A DNA stretch of 64,000 bases from Cannabis sativa (taxonomy: Eukaryota > Streptophyta > Magnoliopsida > Rosales > Cannabaceae): contig NC_083609.1 of NCBI RefSeq assembly GCF_029168945.1, forward strand, positions 26,267,001 through 26,331,000, read 5' to 3'. Position numbers and translations under genes: made by a program. This document shows, one piece after another, positions 1 through 14,503 of the stretch (the first letter of the stretch is position 1; every line of letters starts with the position of its first letter). A model generated the notes under the pieces. The model searched no databases. It saw only the letters and a program-made list of their open reading frames with translations, and was not told where the DNA came from.

Positions 1-590
1 GGGATCAATTTCAAAAATACTAAGGCATAAATCTAAATTGAGCTGGTTCACTAACAAAATAAATAACACACAATAACTCAAAATATAAGATAAAGAAATC
101 GGTTTTATATAACTAGTTAAAAATCTGAGACAAATAAATTGGTTCCGTAAAGCAACTAAGATAAAAACTTACACATAAAAACTAGTTAAATAAAGCAAAT
201 AAATAATTAAATAACTGATTCCATGAACTAACTAAATCAAAAATAAATTTTCAAAATAACTAAATTAAAAACCAGTTCTTGAATTAATTAAATCGAAAAC
301 TAGTTTTTGAAATAAATAAATCAAGAACCTCTTTTTGAAATTACTTAAATAAAAAAACTAGTTGCGACATAAATTAAAATAGAACTGGCATCACAATAAA
401 AATAACTAAAAATAAATAACACATAATAACTCAAAAACTAGTTATAATTAAAGAAAAAAAAGAGTTAATCAGTCCTAAAAACACTGATACATAAATTAAA
501 ACATAAATGATTCTATAAAAAATGAGTAAGAATAAATAACAAACAATAACTCAAAAATTAGTTCTAAATGAAAATACTTGCTATGATTTT
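1..590. repeat. AT-rich stretch with degenerate repeats
   Basis: No coding sequence is visible. A motif close to AATAACTCAAAA followed by an ACTAGTT-like tail recurs near 72, 425 and 549, each time preceded by an AATAAATAACA-like run. This looks like a decayed tandem or dispersed repeat at the left edge of the window. It may belong to the outer part of the long terminal repeat of the Tat-lineage element to the right. I cannot fix its boundaries. Confidence 0.4.
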
Positions 591-2040
591 TGGAAAGTAA
601 AATAATAAGAGCCAAGAAATAATAAATAGCATTCTTAAAGAAGATGGAGATTTTTACGAGGTTTAGGTGTTAATTAACCCTAGTCCACGAGTCAATCTAT
701 TAGCCTTAGAAGGCGTATATGATTTTTTTTATAGTGTTTATGCAGGAAATCCTAACTTTGTATTCTATGTTTCTCTTGAAAAAGAAGAAAGCTTAGAATA
801 ATATTAGCAGAGCTTTAGCTATCTAGGTTGTGATCCCCCCTTCGTATGGAAATAAAAGGGTATTTATAGGCTAATGGTGGGTATGGACATGCCCATGACC
901 CACCTAGGGTTTCTGCAAAAGTCCAATAATGGGGTAAAATACATGCAAAAAAGAGCTGACAGCTGGGTCCCTTGGAAGAATTTGTGCTTATGTGCTGAAG
1001 TAGCTGGATAATAAGGGACCACTGTACGTAATGGACGTGTGTCGCCAAGACGTTTAACCTTGAAAAGTAAATGCTTGCAATAGCCGTTCGGAAGAAAGGT
1101 GTGTGAGGTGTGCACACTACCATGTCTTGGCACAGGGGACAAGATTCGATCATGTGTCAAAAAAAGCATAACCTGCATCCGGGCAACTGGGTTTGTATCC
1201 AAGGTAGACATAAGCAATCCTTTTGGGTGGTCAGCATCCGTGATAGCCCCTTTGAGTACCCATCCATGTATCATTTAGGCAGACTTTGAGTTTGTAATAA
1301 GTCCTCTGTGTTTGGGAAGCCAAAATAAGGCAAGGTGGATCTCCGTATACCTCTTGGCCCTAACCTTTCCCAGATTAGTGAAGCCTCTCCAAGACTTGGT
1401 TTAATTAAGGGGCTTTAGTTAATGAGATCGTGAGATTATCTCTTTTTATGCCACAAGTCACCCGTCTAAAAACACGGATAACATTTACCGCCCAAGCTCC
1501 TGGGACTTTTCGAGTGGTTGGAGCTGGCAGTCTTCTTCTGGATCTCAGAGATCAGTTCATGACATGTCGTGATTGTCGGGATCATAGATGCATTCCTCAA
1601 GATATCTCAAATTAAAGGACCAGGAACTAATAGTGTCACAGGCGTGGCACACATACTGCGTCTTTAATACATCCACTGACAACACACACGTGTAGGGGGC
1701 ACGTCTTTCTAAAGAAATGGCAATTATGGCAAGTCAATTGAAATGACCCTTTTTTAATTCACGCTGGACCCAAGGTGGGCAATGAAAAAATGAATGCCCT
1801 GAGCAAGTTTTAAATGCCATCTTTGTAGCTTCTCATCTATTAGATCAAATCGTGCTTTTTGGAGGGAGGATCTGATCTATTCATTTCAAATTGCATGGAT
1901 TTAGCCGAGATATAAATAGCTTCATCAAACCTAGTTTCTCCTTTTGCACTACTTTAGACTTTTCAAAACCTCTATCTTTAAACTTCAAACCAGAGCCTCT
2001 TATTCCAAAAAAATATCTTATCCTTGCAATCATTCCAAGC
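591..2040 (-). repeat. Tat-lineage LTR-like sequence, left copy (3' side of a minus-strand element)
   Basis: The stretch around 655-700 (a 'GTTTAGGTGTTAATTAACC' run, then 'CTAGTCCACGAG') resembles 19,030-19,072, which has 'GTTTAGGTGG...GCATTAATAATTC' then 'TTAGTCCACGAG'. Both copies lie in the same orientation, flanking the Tat-lineage gag-pol remnants, as LTRs should. Both are followed by a TATTTATAG-type promoter-like stretch. Exact ends and target duplications were not found. The short ORFs here (815-1274, 1430-1615) have no recognisable similarity and look like chance frames. Confidence 0.4.
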
Positions 2041-2045
2041 GGTGA

Positions 2046-3640
2046 ATGCAAGAAGTTTTTGACTGCCTGATCCAGTACTTCTTAAACCTCTGTTTAGCCC
2101 ATTCTCTAGACGTAGAGCCACTAAAACTTAAACTATTCCACCCTCAGCTCGACAAGGATTTTGACGTTCAGGCCAATTTTGATTGCGTGATTGAGTGGGT
2201 ACACAACTACTAGGTGGATTTCCACAACAATCTTTCATTTTATACTCATATACCAAGTAAGTATCCTGATGCTTGTTGATCGTGCTATTTCATATATAAG
2301 ATAGAAATAATTAGTTTAAGCTAGGTCTAGGATATCTGATATATGTGAATGGCAAAATGATGCATGTAGAGTTACATTTTTAGGATATGGATATGTTGAA
2401 ATTTTCCTGCCAAGGGAGTGCTGGTGCTGTCTGGAAAATTAGGGTATGGTTATTTGAACCTGGTAGACTTTTGCATGTACTTAGGATTCTAAGATTAGGG
2501 TCTGGACCAGGTAGGACAAACTTTTGAGTGAGTGTTAGGTTCGTCCATCTTCTGCACGTCTATTTGGAGTTATTAGGACTCTGAATGGACCCAATTTCTT
2601 GAATTCACTTAAATCTTATTCTAGTAATTTTCCCTTGGTTTCTCAATTTGTCACTTTGAGTCACCTAGTAAGGACATGCTTCTAGGAGTGATGGGTCCAG
2701 CGAGGACTTCTCCAAGCAATTTTTGGGGAGGCCTTCCCTGATGCCCATATTGTCATTTGGATGTTTGGTATCTAATTGCTTAGTTTCTCCTTTCTTTTCG
2801 TTTTTCTAGTGATGGATTTGAATGAGGAATTTCACCTCAAGGTAGTGGATATTGAAGACAATTCAATAGTTGCTCTCGCGAAGGAGATGGCTACTGAAGA
2901 AGTTTTGGTAGAGGCTCCTATCGGGGAACTTCAACAAGACCTTTCCTAGAGACTACTCTGAGGGTTGATCCATTCTAGGTAGCCATAAAATCCAAGGGAA
3001 AGGGGAAAGCCAATGCTCCACCTCCTGCACCTGTGTTCAATGCTTCCATCTGGAAGATGGATCAGAAAATTAACAGCTTCTGTTCATATGGAATGGTGGA
3101 TCTTTATGCCATCAAAGTTGGAGTGCTTATATTCCATGGATGACGAGACACAAAGTATCTATTGCGTAAGAGTCTGCTTCTGTGATCACAGATAGGTTCA
3201 GTGCTCGAAGCTGGGCTCACATTGTAAGTGGGGCACATCTCCCGTTGAGGACTTACTTCACGAAATTCATTGCACTAATCAGGATAGGCCCCTTCCAATT
3301 GATACCTCAAAATTATAAGCTCTTAGCCAGGTGGTACATCTTCTGTAAGATCAACAAAATTGAGGTGCCTACCCCAGAGGAGATCCTGTATTTTTATGGC
3401 GTGAAGCCTCAACCCATGCATACTAATTGTAGTAAGATTGGGTTTTATAACCTAGAGAGGTACTCAGATGAACATTGCCCCAGAAGATTTACCTTACGCT
3501 CCCCAAACATCCGGGAACACTGGTTCTTTTCCATTGGTTTCCCAATGAAGAGAGTGCATACCCTCTCATTAAGCTTCCAGAGCCCAGGTAAACATTTTTA
3601 TTGTTGTTTTTCCTTCTTTCAAAGTCTTTTCTAGTCTAAG
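2046..3640 (+). pseudogene. Antisense extra ORF of Tat-lineage retrotransposon, copy 1 (Transposase_28-like), broken
   Basis: Scattered plus-strand coding pieces lie here: a 55-codon ORF at 2,046-2,213, a frame starting at 2,812 and a longer open stretch at 3,182-3,634. The last one reads HLPLRTYFTKF, then GPFQLIPQNYKLLARWYIF, then PTPEEILYFYG, and later REHWFFSIGFP. That order of motifs matches the plant 'putative gypsy type transposon' domain (Transposase_28, PF04195) by recall. Tat-lineage Ty3/gypsy elements often carry such an extra ORF antisense to gag-pol, between integrase and the 3' LTR. That is its position here: the gag-pol remnants at 14.2-18.6 kb run on the opposite strand. Stops and frame changes make it non-functional. 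The chromovirus LTR at 3,662 cuts into its downstream side. Its molecular function is unknown even in intact elements. Confidence 0.6.
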
Positions 3641-3661
3641 TGCTAATTGGACCATTATACT

Positions 3662-5677
<2,016 letters not shown>

Positions 5678-5681
5678 ATTA

Positions 5682-7520
5682 TCCCCCCATTAAAAGGATT
5701 TCGTCCTCGAAATCTAACCTGAACAACTCTGTATATTGAGCCCTCATGTCGGACTCCAACTCCCAGGTGGCTTCCTCCACCTTTCTATTTCTCTAGAGTA
5801 CCTTGACCAAAGCTATGGTCTTGTTCCGAAGAACCTTATCTTTTCTGTCTATGATCTGAACCGGCTGCTCTTCGTAAGATAATTCTGGTTGTAGCTCAAG
5901 ATTCTCATAACTCAACACATGAGCAGGATCTAAAGCGTACTTTCGTATCATGGAAACATGAAATACATTATGAACTACTGAAAGAGTTGGAGGCAAACCT
6001 AGACGATATGCCACAAGTCTAACCTTCTCAAGAATCTCGAAAGGTCCTGTAAATCTAGGGCATAATTTGCCTCTTTTCCAACCACAAAGTCCATGGTTAT
6101 ATCCTCCAACTTCCACTCAGGAAGTGTCAATGGCTGCAATAAACTCCGCCGGTCTCTAATATTCACCCTTGCTCGTTGACAAGTTAGGCACTGGATACAA
6201 ATTCTACCACATTCTTCTTCATCCCGCTCCACCAGAAGTAGGGTTTAAGATCTTGGTACATCTTGGTAGTACCAGGATGCAATGAATATGGCATGGTATG
6301 ATCTTCCTCGAGGATTTCATTTCTAAGTTTCGCACTATCTGGAACACAAACCCTGGTCTTAAACAACAGCATCCCACTATTTGACACCGTAAAATCTTTG
6401 GCTTGACCAGCTGAAACCTCTTCTATGATCTTCACTAATTCTGGATCAACTAACTGAGCAGCTTAAATTCGTTCTAACAAATCAGATTGTAGCATCATGT
6501 TATGAAGTTTGCCTACAACAAACTCGATGTTTGATCTGACCATGTCTTCTGCTAACTGAGGTGAAATCTTAATCATACTAGTTACCTGCCCGAGACCCTT
6601 CCTGCTTAGGGCATCAACCAATACATTGGCCTTCCCAGGGTGGTAAAAGATTTCACAGTCATAATCCTTAACCAATTCTAACCAACAAATTTCTGTCTCA
6701 TATTCAAATCTTTCTAAGTAAAGAAGTACTTGAGGTTCTTATGGTCAGTGTAAATCTCACACTTCTCTCCGTAGAGATAATTTTGCCAAATCTTCAAAGC
6801 AAAAACCACTGCGGTAAGTTTTAAATCATGAGTCGGGTATCGCTGTTCATATTCTTTCAACTAAAGAGAGGCATAGGCGATAACCCGATCGGCCTGTATC
6901 AATACACACACCAGACCCTGTCTGGATGCATCACAAGTGACTACAAACTTTTCTTTATTTGATGGTAGGGCTAATACTAGAGCGGTAATCAATCTCCGTT
7001 TCAGCTCCTGAAAGCTTGCTTCACACTTGTTTGTCCGTACAAATCGTTGATTCTTTTTAATGGGCTCGGTTAAGGGCGTAGAAATCTTAGAGAACCCCTT
7101 TACAAACTGACAGTAATAACCAGCCAGACCAGGGAAACTTCTAGCTTCTCAGAATCGTCTTTGGTCTTGGCCAATCCCTAACGGATTCAATCTTTCCTAA
7201 ATCAACCATGATTCCATCTTTACTGACAATGTGTCTAAGGAAACACACCTGAGATAGCCAAAACTTACACTTCTTGAATTTGGCATATATTTTATGTTCC
7301 CGTAGCCGCTGTAAAACCATTCGAATATGTTGCTCATGCTCCTTTTCTAATTGAGAGTACACAAGGATGTCATCGATAAATATAATAACACAAATATCAA
7401 GAAAATCCTTGAATACCCTATTCATCAAATCCATAAAAGCTATAGGAGCATTGGTTAGTCCAAAAGACATAACCAAAAATTTATAATACCCATACCTAGT
7501 GCAGAAAGCCGTCTTTGGCC
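5682..7520 (-). pseudogene. Chromovirus pol fragment: RT, RNase H region, partial integrase, chromodomain-like tail
   Basis: Reading right to left, the remnants are: the end of reverse transcriptase with its catalytic box as FIDD (within [11 protein letters not shown], near 7,370); the RNase H/connection region with [16 protein letters not shown] (near 6,620); the integrase H2C2 zinc-binding region ([20 protein letters not shown], near 6,250); then the integrase tail (GKLCPRFTGPFEILEKV, near 6,050). A chromodomain-like end follows, KVEEATWELESDMRAQY, near 5,740-5,790. The integrase core is missing: the frame jumps from the TMDFVVG motif straight to KRGKLCPRF, so the acidic catalytic residues are deleted. 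The right end is cut within RT at about 7,520, where it joins an inverted LTR piece. Stops and frameshifts are frequent. Gag and protease are absent. Chromodomains of this clade are thought to steer integration into heterochromatin. Confidence 0.85.
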
Positions 7521-8471
7521 TGCTATTTTTACAGTGGGGAGCTGCTCTTTTTTGGTACTTTTTCTCGAAACCCCATTTTTCAACATTTTCTCGCTATTTA
7601 GGTTTTAGTCACGCTATTTATCGATAGGAAGCTTTTAGTTTTAAGTTTAAGTCCCTGAAAAGTTGTTTAGCGTATCGCTTATAAGTTTTGTGTTTGTTGT
7701 GACTTAGGGGCCTGTAAATCGTCGAGCAGCAATTCCACTCAAGTTGACCGGCACACCTAAATTCAGAATAGAGGTAAGATTAGTATAATGATATGCATAT
7801 GTGATTACATATTTAGCATGCATGTTTATGAATGCCTGTTAGATTACATTGATATATCGGTATCTGTATACATAGAGTTATATTAGATATCGATGAATGT
7901 GTGTTTGGCATAAGTACTGATTGACCTATCACATCAGTACGACTAGAGTACCTAGTATAAGTTGATATTATGGTCAATAGTACTATCGTACAAATGTTCT
8001 AGACTCCAAATGTGTGGGACATGAGATAGGGTTATGATTGGGTGTATGGGAACCTAGTTATAATCTGGTTTATGTTATGATATTTTTATACTTTTTTTAC
8101 CGACTCTGTCGACTCACAGTTATTGTTTACATGTGTAGATAAGGGCAAAGCTAAGGCTAAGCAGCAGTGAATGCGAGCAAATGAATATTGTACATATCGG
8201 AGCCGTTAGACCTAGAGTGTTCGATCTTTGGAGCATCAGACTGTATTTTGAATAGTTTTTAGGCGACAACTTTTTTGTAATTAATGTTTTGTAAACATTT
8301 GTAACTTTTAAAATACGGGATCCCAGTTCATGTAAAGTCTACTTTGTTTTAATTAAAGATTAATTGAGTAAAGTTTTAATTAAACATGATTTCTAATAAT
8401 CTCGTTGATTAGCAACGGATTGCGTAGATAATTTTAAATCGCGATAGTATGCCTAAGCTAGTAGGGTGTTA
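7521..8471 (+). repeat. Truncated chromovirus LTR (3' half), inverted relative to its partner
   Basis: The reverse complement of this stretch aligns with 3,662-4,650. Shared blocks include the segment around CTATTTATCGATAGGAAGC, the GGGGCCTGTAAATCGTCGAGC-like stretch and the final GTAGGGTGTTATA. Only the downstream half of the LTR is present. Its last bases have changed from the expected TTACA to TTATA. LTRs of one element should be direct repeats; these two face opposite ways, so an inversion or a second insertion has rebuilt the locus. No matching target duplication flanks 3,662 and 8,471. Confidence 0.8.
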
Positions 8472-11400
8472 TAGTAATAGTCTGTTTATACTCATGCTTC
8501 TGACAACTTGCCCTTACTATCAGATCATGGGAGGTTTAAGCGAGTTCAATTTAGAACCGTTGGATGGGTGACCACCCAAATCGCTTCATGGATCTATAAA
8601 TCTCCTTCATCTCCCCCTTTTTTTTCAAATTTTCACTTTCACGACTTCTCTTAGAATCCCAAACCAATAAAAATTATAGGCACACCAGATTTTCTCCTAC
8701 TTTTTCTCTATGGTGTCAAGCACGAGTTTACAGTCACTGCGTACCAGCTCTTTCGACAGTTCAAACTTCTCCCATTAGTAAGTTGTTTTTCATTTTTATT
8801 TTTTTTGCTGGTGATTTTTTTGTATAAATACGATATTTTTACAATATGACTGTTGTTTGACGGTTTTCTTCAACCATCTTCAGTTTAATTCTTTGGTTGT
8901 GGCTACCATACCTAAAGGTTTTAGAACACACCATTTTTTTTTCTCTTTGCCTCATGTACCATTTCTTATTGTGTATGGTGAAATTAGCACCTCATGCTTG
9001 GCATAGGAAATTTCTAATTTCTAAATATGCTAGCATCCGAAGGGGGCCTCTTCTTAACGGTTAGGGGAGCCCATTCCCTTTCTTGACTTAGGATTTGATG
9101 TGGGGGTTAACTGTTGAGTGTATTCTTGTTTTTTAGATGAGAAAAGTTTCGAGAGATCTACACCCGCATGAATTTTATGCATTTGATGGAGAAATCCTCA
9201 AACTTTACTCTAAGACAAAAATGTCGAATCTTGGAGCCCCTTCCAACTATTCATCTCAGGAAGCGACCTTACTTCCCGCTATCATCCCTCTGTTGGTTGT
9301 TATTCAGGGTTCGTTTCTGATTCGCAAATATTTCACTGAGCTATTGGAGGGGAAGATGATGATCTACATTCATCTCTAGGGTGTGCTCATTTAAAGAGAA
9401 TGAGATTATACCTCAAGAACCTAGGGTTTTTCATCGTCTAGCTTAAGAATTTGAGACCCGTACTGATAATTATGAGGGTTTCTTGGATTGGAGCCAAACG
9501 CATCTCATGTCTGGGGCAAGCTTGCCACTCTAAAATTATTTTATTGACTTTTTAATTTTTGTAGGATTATCTCCTTACCAACTTATTCCCCAAGGCTACC
9601 GCTTATTATTGGGCCTCTTTATTTTTTATGTGTTTAGGGGTTGGAGTGCTCCCAAGCCCGTAGAAATATTATACTTTTATGAACTAATTTCCATTCCTAA
9701 AAAAGGAGACAGATTCAAAGATGGCTTCTATTCACTACAACCTCATCTAGCTAACGAGACCCCAGTCCCGTTTAATTTTCAAATGAAGAGAAGGATTTTT
9801 TTATCGATTTTTCTACTCCTCCAGTTCTAAAGCTTTCCAGCGTGAGGACCTTTTCACTGAGTGGACCTAGATTCCCCCTTTGTTGTGGATGACCCCTACT
9901 TAACTTTTTCTCAACCATGTACCAGTCTTCTCTTTGCTTAGTAGGGAGTAGCTGAACGTTAGAAATCTAGTGACCACGGTTAACTGCCACAGAATTGGGC
10001 TTCTACAAGGCCATCAGCCGCTTAAGGACACCAATTTGTCTACGATCAATTGCCCAAATGCCAGAAACATGAAGGCTAAGAAGATGCTTGGGTTTGAGAT
10101 AATCCAAGAGGCTTAGTTGAAGTACAAGGCATATCAGAGGAGAAAGGAGCAAGAAAACATGCTCACTTGATTTCAAAGCACAATAGAGCAAGAGATGAAG
10201 AAGAAGGCCGATAAGAAACTTGTGGCTCCAAGGCCATCTTTTCCTTCCTCGATCTTAAACTCTGAGACTCTTGGAGCGAGTACATCTGGTATCAGTAAGT
10301 CTCCCTTATCTTTGCATTATGTTTCTTCGATTTAGAACTATGCTCAAGCTAGACCAACTGGCTTTGACAAGAGGTTGTATATGTTATGAATGCCTCATTC
10401 TCGGTGGAGCTATAGGGAGAAAGAACTATATTTTTTGCATATTGGAGATAACCTGGGTAGGTCCTGAATGAGATCAGATCCTCCGATTCTGATTCTTCTT
10501 AACCACTCTTCCTACATTACTTCGAGCCGGTTCCTCTCTTCAGATAAATTTCTAGGGAATGACAACACCAACGATGTAGTTTATGAATTTATTAGGGAAG
10601 AATTAGGCCATAAGGGCAGGATTAGTTCCTCCCATTTGCTTTATTCCAGTCCCATAGGTGGCAATACCCTCCCATCGGTGGATTTCTCAAGAGTCATCGT
10701 TACTCCCGGGGGCCCCAAAAAGATGCTCCTTCAAACCTAGAGGTTGTTTTTCAAAGACGAGGAGGAAGTGGCCCTACTAGACCGATAGTAAAAAGATCTG
10801 ACCATCAACTTCAGGTCCACAAATAGCCTAAAGTTGTCCAAGACGTCTTCCCAAAGTACTGATGACTCAGGGATCCTTTTCGAAGCAACTATCTTTATGG
10901 GTGTCCTGTCCATCACTTTGACCCCGGTCTATCCCTTTGACCCCAATCCATCCAAACAATGCTCCCTTACAACTCCAGTTGGCCAAGAAAAATTTTTCTG
11001 TGGATGAGCAAACTTAGGGGAATGCTAAGGCAGAGGCTTTGAGGACATGGTTGATGAATAACCAGGATGGCCCCCTCGGGGGGATTACGCTGACCAAGTC
11101 AGAGACCTGAATTTGGATCCTATGACAGACTAGTTCTCAAACTTCTTGGGGTCTTCTCTAGCTCCTTCTGCGTCTAAAATAATGACCCACTTTGCCTCTA
11201 ACATGGTTCGGCTTCCTACAAAGAGGTTCTCTGCATGTGCTTCATCCAACCCAATCTACCAAATCCAGGACATGAGCATAGCCTTAACCTCAGTGAGTCT
11301 GGGCACATCTTATAGCTTGTTTACTTCACTAGTGTTTTATTTTACTAAATGTTACTTCTCTTACAGTTTGAATAGATTGTTGCTGAAGCTGACCACGTGT

Positions 11401-11533
11401 CCAAGACTTTAACTGATTAGTGATATGTCGTTGCGGCTCATGGCAGCAAAACATAGGTGCTTAGGAAGCTGGAGGAGGCCGAGAAGCAAAGGGAGGTGTT
11501 GAACAATGACATCCTTGCGGAGAAGGTACTAAG
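8472..11533 (+). pseudogene. Antisense extra ORF of Tat-lineage element, copy 2, upstream part, broken
   Basis: Plus-strand coding scraps resume after the chromovirus. At 9,560-9,830 the translation gives YQLIPQGYRLLLGLFIFYVF, then PVEILYFYELISIPK and DGFYSLQPH. This is a diverged second version of the Transposase_28-like block seen at 3,250-3,480. Open pieces at 9,137-9,379, 10,271-10,740 and 11,146-11,412 have no firm match, but they lie in series on the same strand. The last part before the solo LTR reads as a charged, helix-prone stretch (LEEAEKQREVLNNDILAEKV), typical of the coiled-coil C-terminal half of such proteins. Frame changes and stops throughout make it non-functional. It is antisense to the gag-pol remnants at 14.2-18.6 kb. 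Confidence 0.5.
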
Positions 11534-13418
11534 TGTTGGGATTTTGTGCCCTAAATAAAACCCATTTAAAAAATAATCATATTTACTAATTAATAAAAGA
11601 TCAGAAATTATTTTATGTTGCATGGTTCACATGTTTGCTTTCATGATTATATGTTTAATATATAAATTCTATTAAATCCAGAACATATAGTTATTCATGA
11701 TTATAGTGTTGTCAACACAGTGGAATATAATCATGATTATATGTTTCAAAGTTGATGTCCCATGATTTTTCAATACACTGGATTTACACTGACATAATAA
11801 TCAACGATAGAGCTTACTTACACCTTGGATAAGTATTATGTCATTTCCAGGACATTGGAAAAGTATGCTAGAATCGGATGTATGGAGTATACATCGGACT
11901 GGATCGATTTTAAAATTGGATAAAATATCATAAACTTATCGTTATATCTATCTAAGTCAATATCAGTTAGTTGATCTTAGGTCAATAGATCTTAATCCTG
12001 ATATGGTTAGGTTCTATCTCAACTGTATTATTTATGTTCTTGGAGTTGTTCGCTAAAGCTGGCCAATGGATCGGCCTAATACTTACATCTTGGGAACATT
12101 GTAGTGCAATTGAGTGGGAGCACTAATCATAGATATGGAATCATATAATTTATACAAGTGAAATAATTATTTCCTTCAAGCTTGGCTTAATAGAGATAAA
12201 TGATTGAGGCCTCATTTCAATAATTACATTAGTTTACTGAATATCATTTATAGGTAGCTAAGTATTATAAGGATACAATACATTGAAGGGTAGAATGGTA
12301 AATTTGTCCTTACTCGATGTAGATCATCTATTGAGGATCTTTGACTATTTGGATTGAAACAATGGGTAATTCAAATTGCATCTATCTTTTGTAATAGTCT
12401 ATTCTATGTAATTAAGAGTGCAATTCTGAATCTATTGTGGCGCAAGAAGGAATTAATAATTTAGAGAATTTACTTGGTAACCTCTAGAGCTACTTATTGG
12501 AAGCTTGATTATATAGGGACATGGTCCCCACACTAGTTGAGATATTACTGATTGTATATTCAGTTAATTGGTTTTAATTAATCAATTATAATCCTAAATT
12601 AGACTATATCTTGTTTAAGAATTTTTACTAAGCAATGGTTTAATTGTGAAGAAAATAGGTTTTGCAATTTATTTGTTAATTAAGAGACTTTGTAAGGTCT
12701 ACTTAATAAACAAGGTAAATGGTAATTTTATTTGATAATTAATTATAATTATTAAATAAATAGTTTTGACATTTATATGATTGAAATTGGAAAATATGGC
12801 ATTATTGAAAGAAAAGATGAATAATGAAATAAAGTGGCAAAATTGTAACTAGTGAGGCCCACTACTATGGTCGGCCACTTAAGCTTGATTTTTTCTTATT
12901 ATTTTATCTTTTTTAATCCATATAATTAAATCCTAAACCGTAGTTGAAATACAATAAAAGGAATAAGATGCTGTGATTCTCATCCAACTCTAATAACCTA
13001 GTTTTCTTTCTTTGTCGGACAACTAGAAAAATTGAGAGCCTCCTTCATAGTAATTTCGAATCCTCTTCTATTGTTCTTCATTAAATTTGAGCCTTTAGTG
13101 ATAAAATACCATGCCCACTCATATCAACTCAAGTACTCAATCATAGTGTAGAAGACTGTAGTTAACCAAACTGAAGGACGATTTAAGATCCAGGTGTATA
13201 TTTTGATAATGTTCTGCAACAGAAAGGAATCAAGTGCCAAAGATCTGAACAGAAGGAGTCATTATTATTTCACTGCCATCAATGTAAGGTTTTCTAAACT
13301 TTATATGTGTTTATTTTATCGTATTAGGATATTCATATTTAGGTTGTTAGATTATAGTTTCTAATCAAACATACATGTTAGTAATCTAGATTGTAGTAAA
13401 ATAATTTCCAACACTAAG
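11529..13418 (+). mobile_element. Solo copia LTR with 5-bp target duplication
   Basis: An 1,880-bp unit runs from TGTTGGGATTTTGTGCC at 11,534 to TTTCCAACA at 13,413. It is flanked by a perfect 5-bp duplication, CTAAG (11,529-11,533 and 13,414-13,418). It is a diverged relative of the LTRs of the nested copia element at 27.0-43.1 kb: shared features are the CCCTAAATAAAAC start, the CATGGTTCACATG block and the CAGAAAGGAATCAAG-like block near the end. The sense strand is plus. No internal region remains, so it formed by LTR-LTR recombination. It interrupts the antisense extra ORF, which continues directly after the duplication. Confidence 0.92.
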
Positions 13419-13884
13419 GGAGCAGGACCATACAACTTTTGCAAATGGTAAAACCACCCTTCATGGAGCTCAAGTCCAGCAGGACACAAACATACATAAT
13501 GCTTGGAAACAAATCAAAGATCTCAAATTGAAATTGAGAAAGCTTGAGGACCTTCATAAGGTCGATCTTCAATCTATGGCCAACATGTCTGTGGAGCTCA
13601 AGGAACTCCGTGAATTTTGAGATTCAGCCAAACAAGATGCTGAAAAATCTGCAAAGGAATTCGCTTTGGCTTCTGTCATGTGCAATAATTGTGTCAAAAA
13701 TTATGAAGATGGAGTTTTTATGTGCTAGAGGTTCAACCAGTTTGAGCCTCGTCTTAACTTCTCACTTGATCCTGAAGTTGTCTTGACTCGCTTTTGGGAG
13801 AAAAATAAGAGGTTGGAGGCTAAACTGGGTAAAAAAATTGGGTCCTCATCTTCCTCCGCGAGCTTAGGGAACTTCTTTTCTTAA
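13419..13884 (+). pseudogene. Antisense extra ORF of Tat-lineage element, copy 2, C-terminal coiled-coil part
   Basis: The stretch continues the frame interrupted by the solo LTR. It encodes an alpha-helical, charged segment (WKQIKDLKLKLRKLEDLHK, then MANMSVELKELREF, then a DSAKQDAEKSAKEFALAS stretch). It ends RLEAKLGKKIGSSSSSASLG and stops at 13,882-13,884. In-frame stops are present near 13,618 and 13,725. The heptad-like spacing of leucines suggests a coiled coil. It runs opposite to the integrase remnant immediately to its right (14,210-14,503), so the two reading directions converge. The role is unknown. Confidence 0.5.
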
Positions 13885-14209
13885 GCAATATTCTTTTTAC
13901 TCTTTCTTTAGAATTTTTGTCAATTTTTTGAATTTTTGAACCTCTATTTTAATCAGGGAGACATTCTTATTGGCTTTTCCCTAAGGGTCTTTTAATTTAT
14001 ACTTCTTTTATGAAAGTGTTCTATTTTAAGGGTAGAGATTTTTATGCATTTTAATTATATTTATCTACTACTCCCCAAGTGATTGAAATAGCTTGATCTT
14101 TTTGAGTCACTTGTAAAACTTGTCCTCACAATTGAAAAGGAAATAGCATACTTAATTTTTTGGTCATTTGACGCACAAAAGGTTCTTTTGACAAAAAACT
14201 GAATATGAA

Positions 14210-14503
14210 TTAAAAACCAAACTTATAACTACTGATAATATTTTTGGAGATGATCAGCATTCCATGCTCTCGGGTCAAAGACCCATCCATGAGCTTGAGT
14301 TTGTAGGTCCCAGAGCCTAATTCATCTTTTATTTTGTAAGGTCTTTCCCAATTTGGGCCTAACACCCCAACTTCGGGTTCTTGAGAGGCAGGAAAAACTG
14401 TTCTCAAAACCAAGTCTCTCGTTGAGAACTTTTTGCTTTTGACTATTGAATTAAAATGCCTTGCCACTTTCCTAGGGTATGCTACCAAATATATTTGTGA
14501 CAC
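14210..14503 (-). pseudogene. Tat-lineage integrase C-terminal remnant
   Basis: The minus-strand frame reads ARHFNSIVKSKKFSTRDLV, then LGPNWERPYKIKDELGSGTY and KLKLMDGS. This is the C-terminal DNA-binding tail of Tat-lineage Ty3/gypsy integrase, whose family pattern is an aromatic-rich VxLGPNWEGPYxV block. No chromodomain follows, as expected for non-chromovirus elements. The integrase core and RNase H that should lie between this piece and the reverse transcriptase at 14,962 are not recognisable in the ~460 bp available, so they are deleted or scrambled. Confidence 0.75.
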
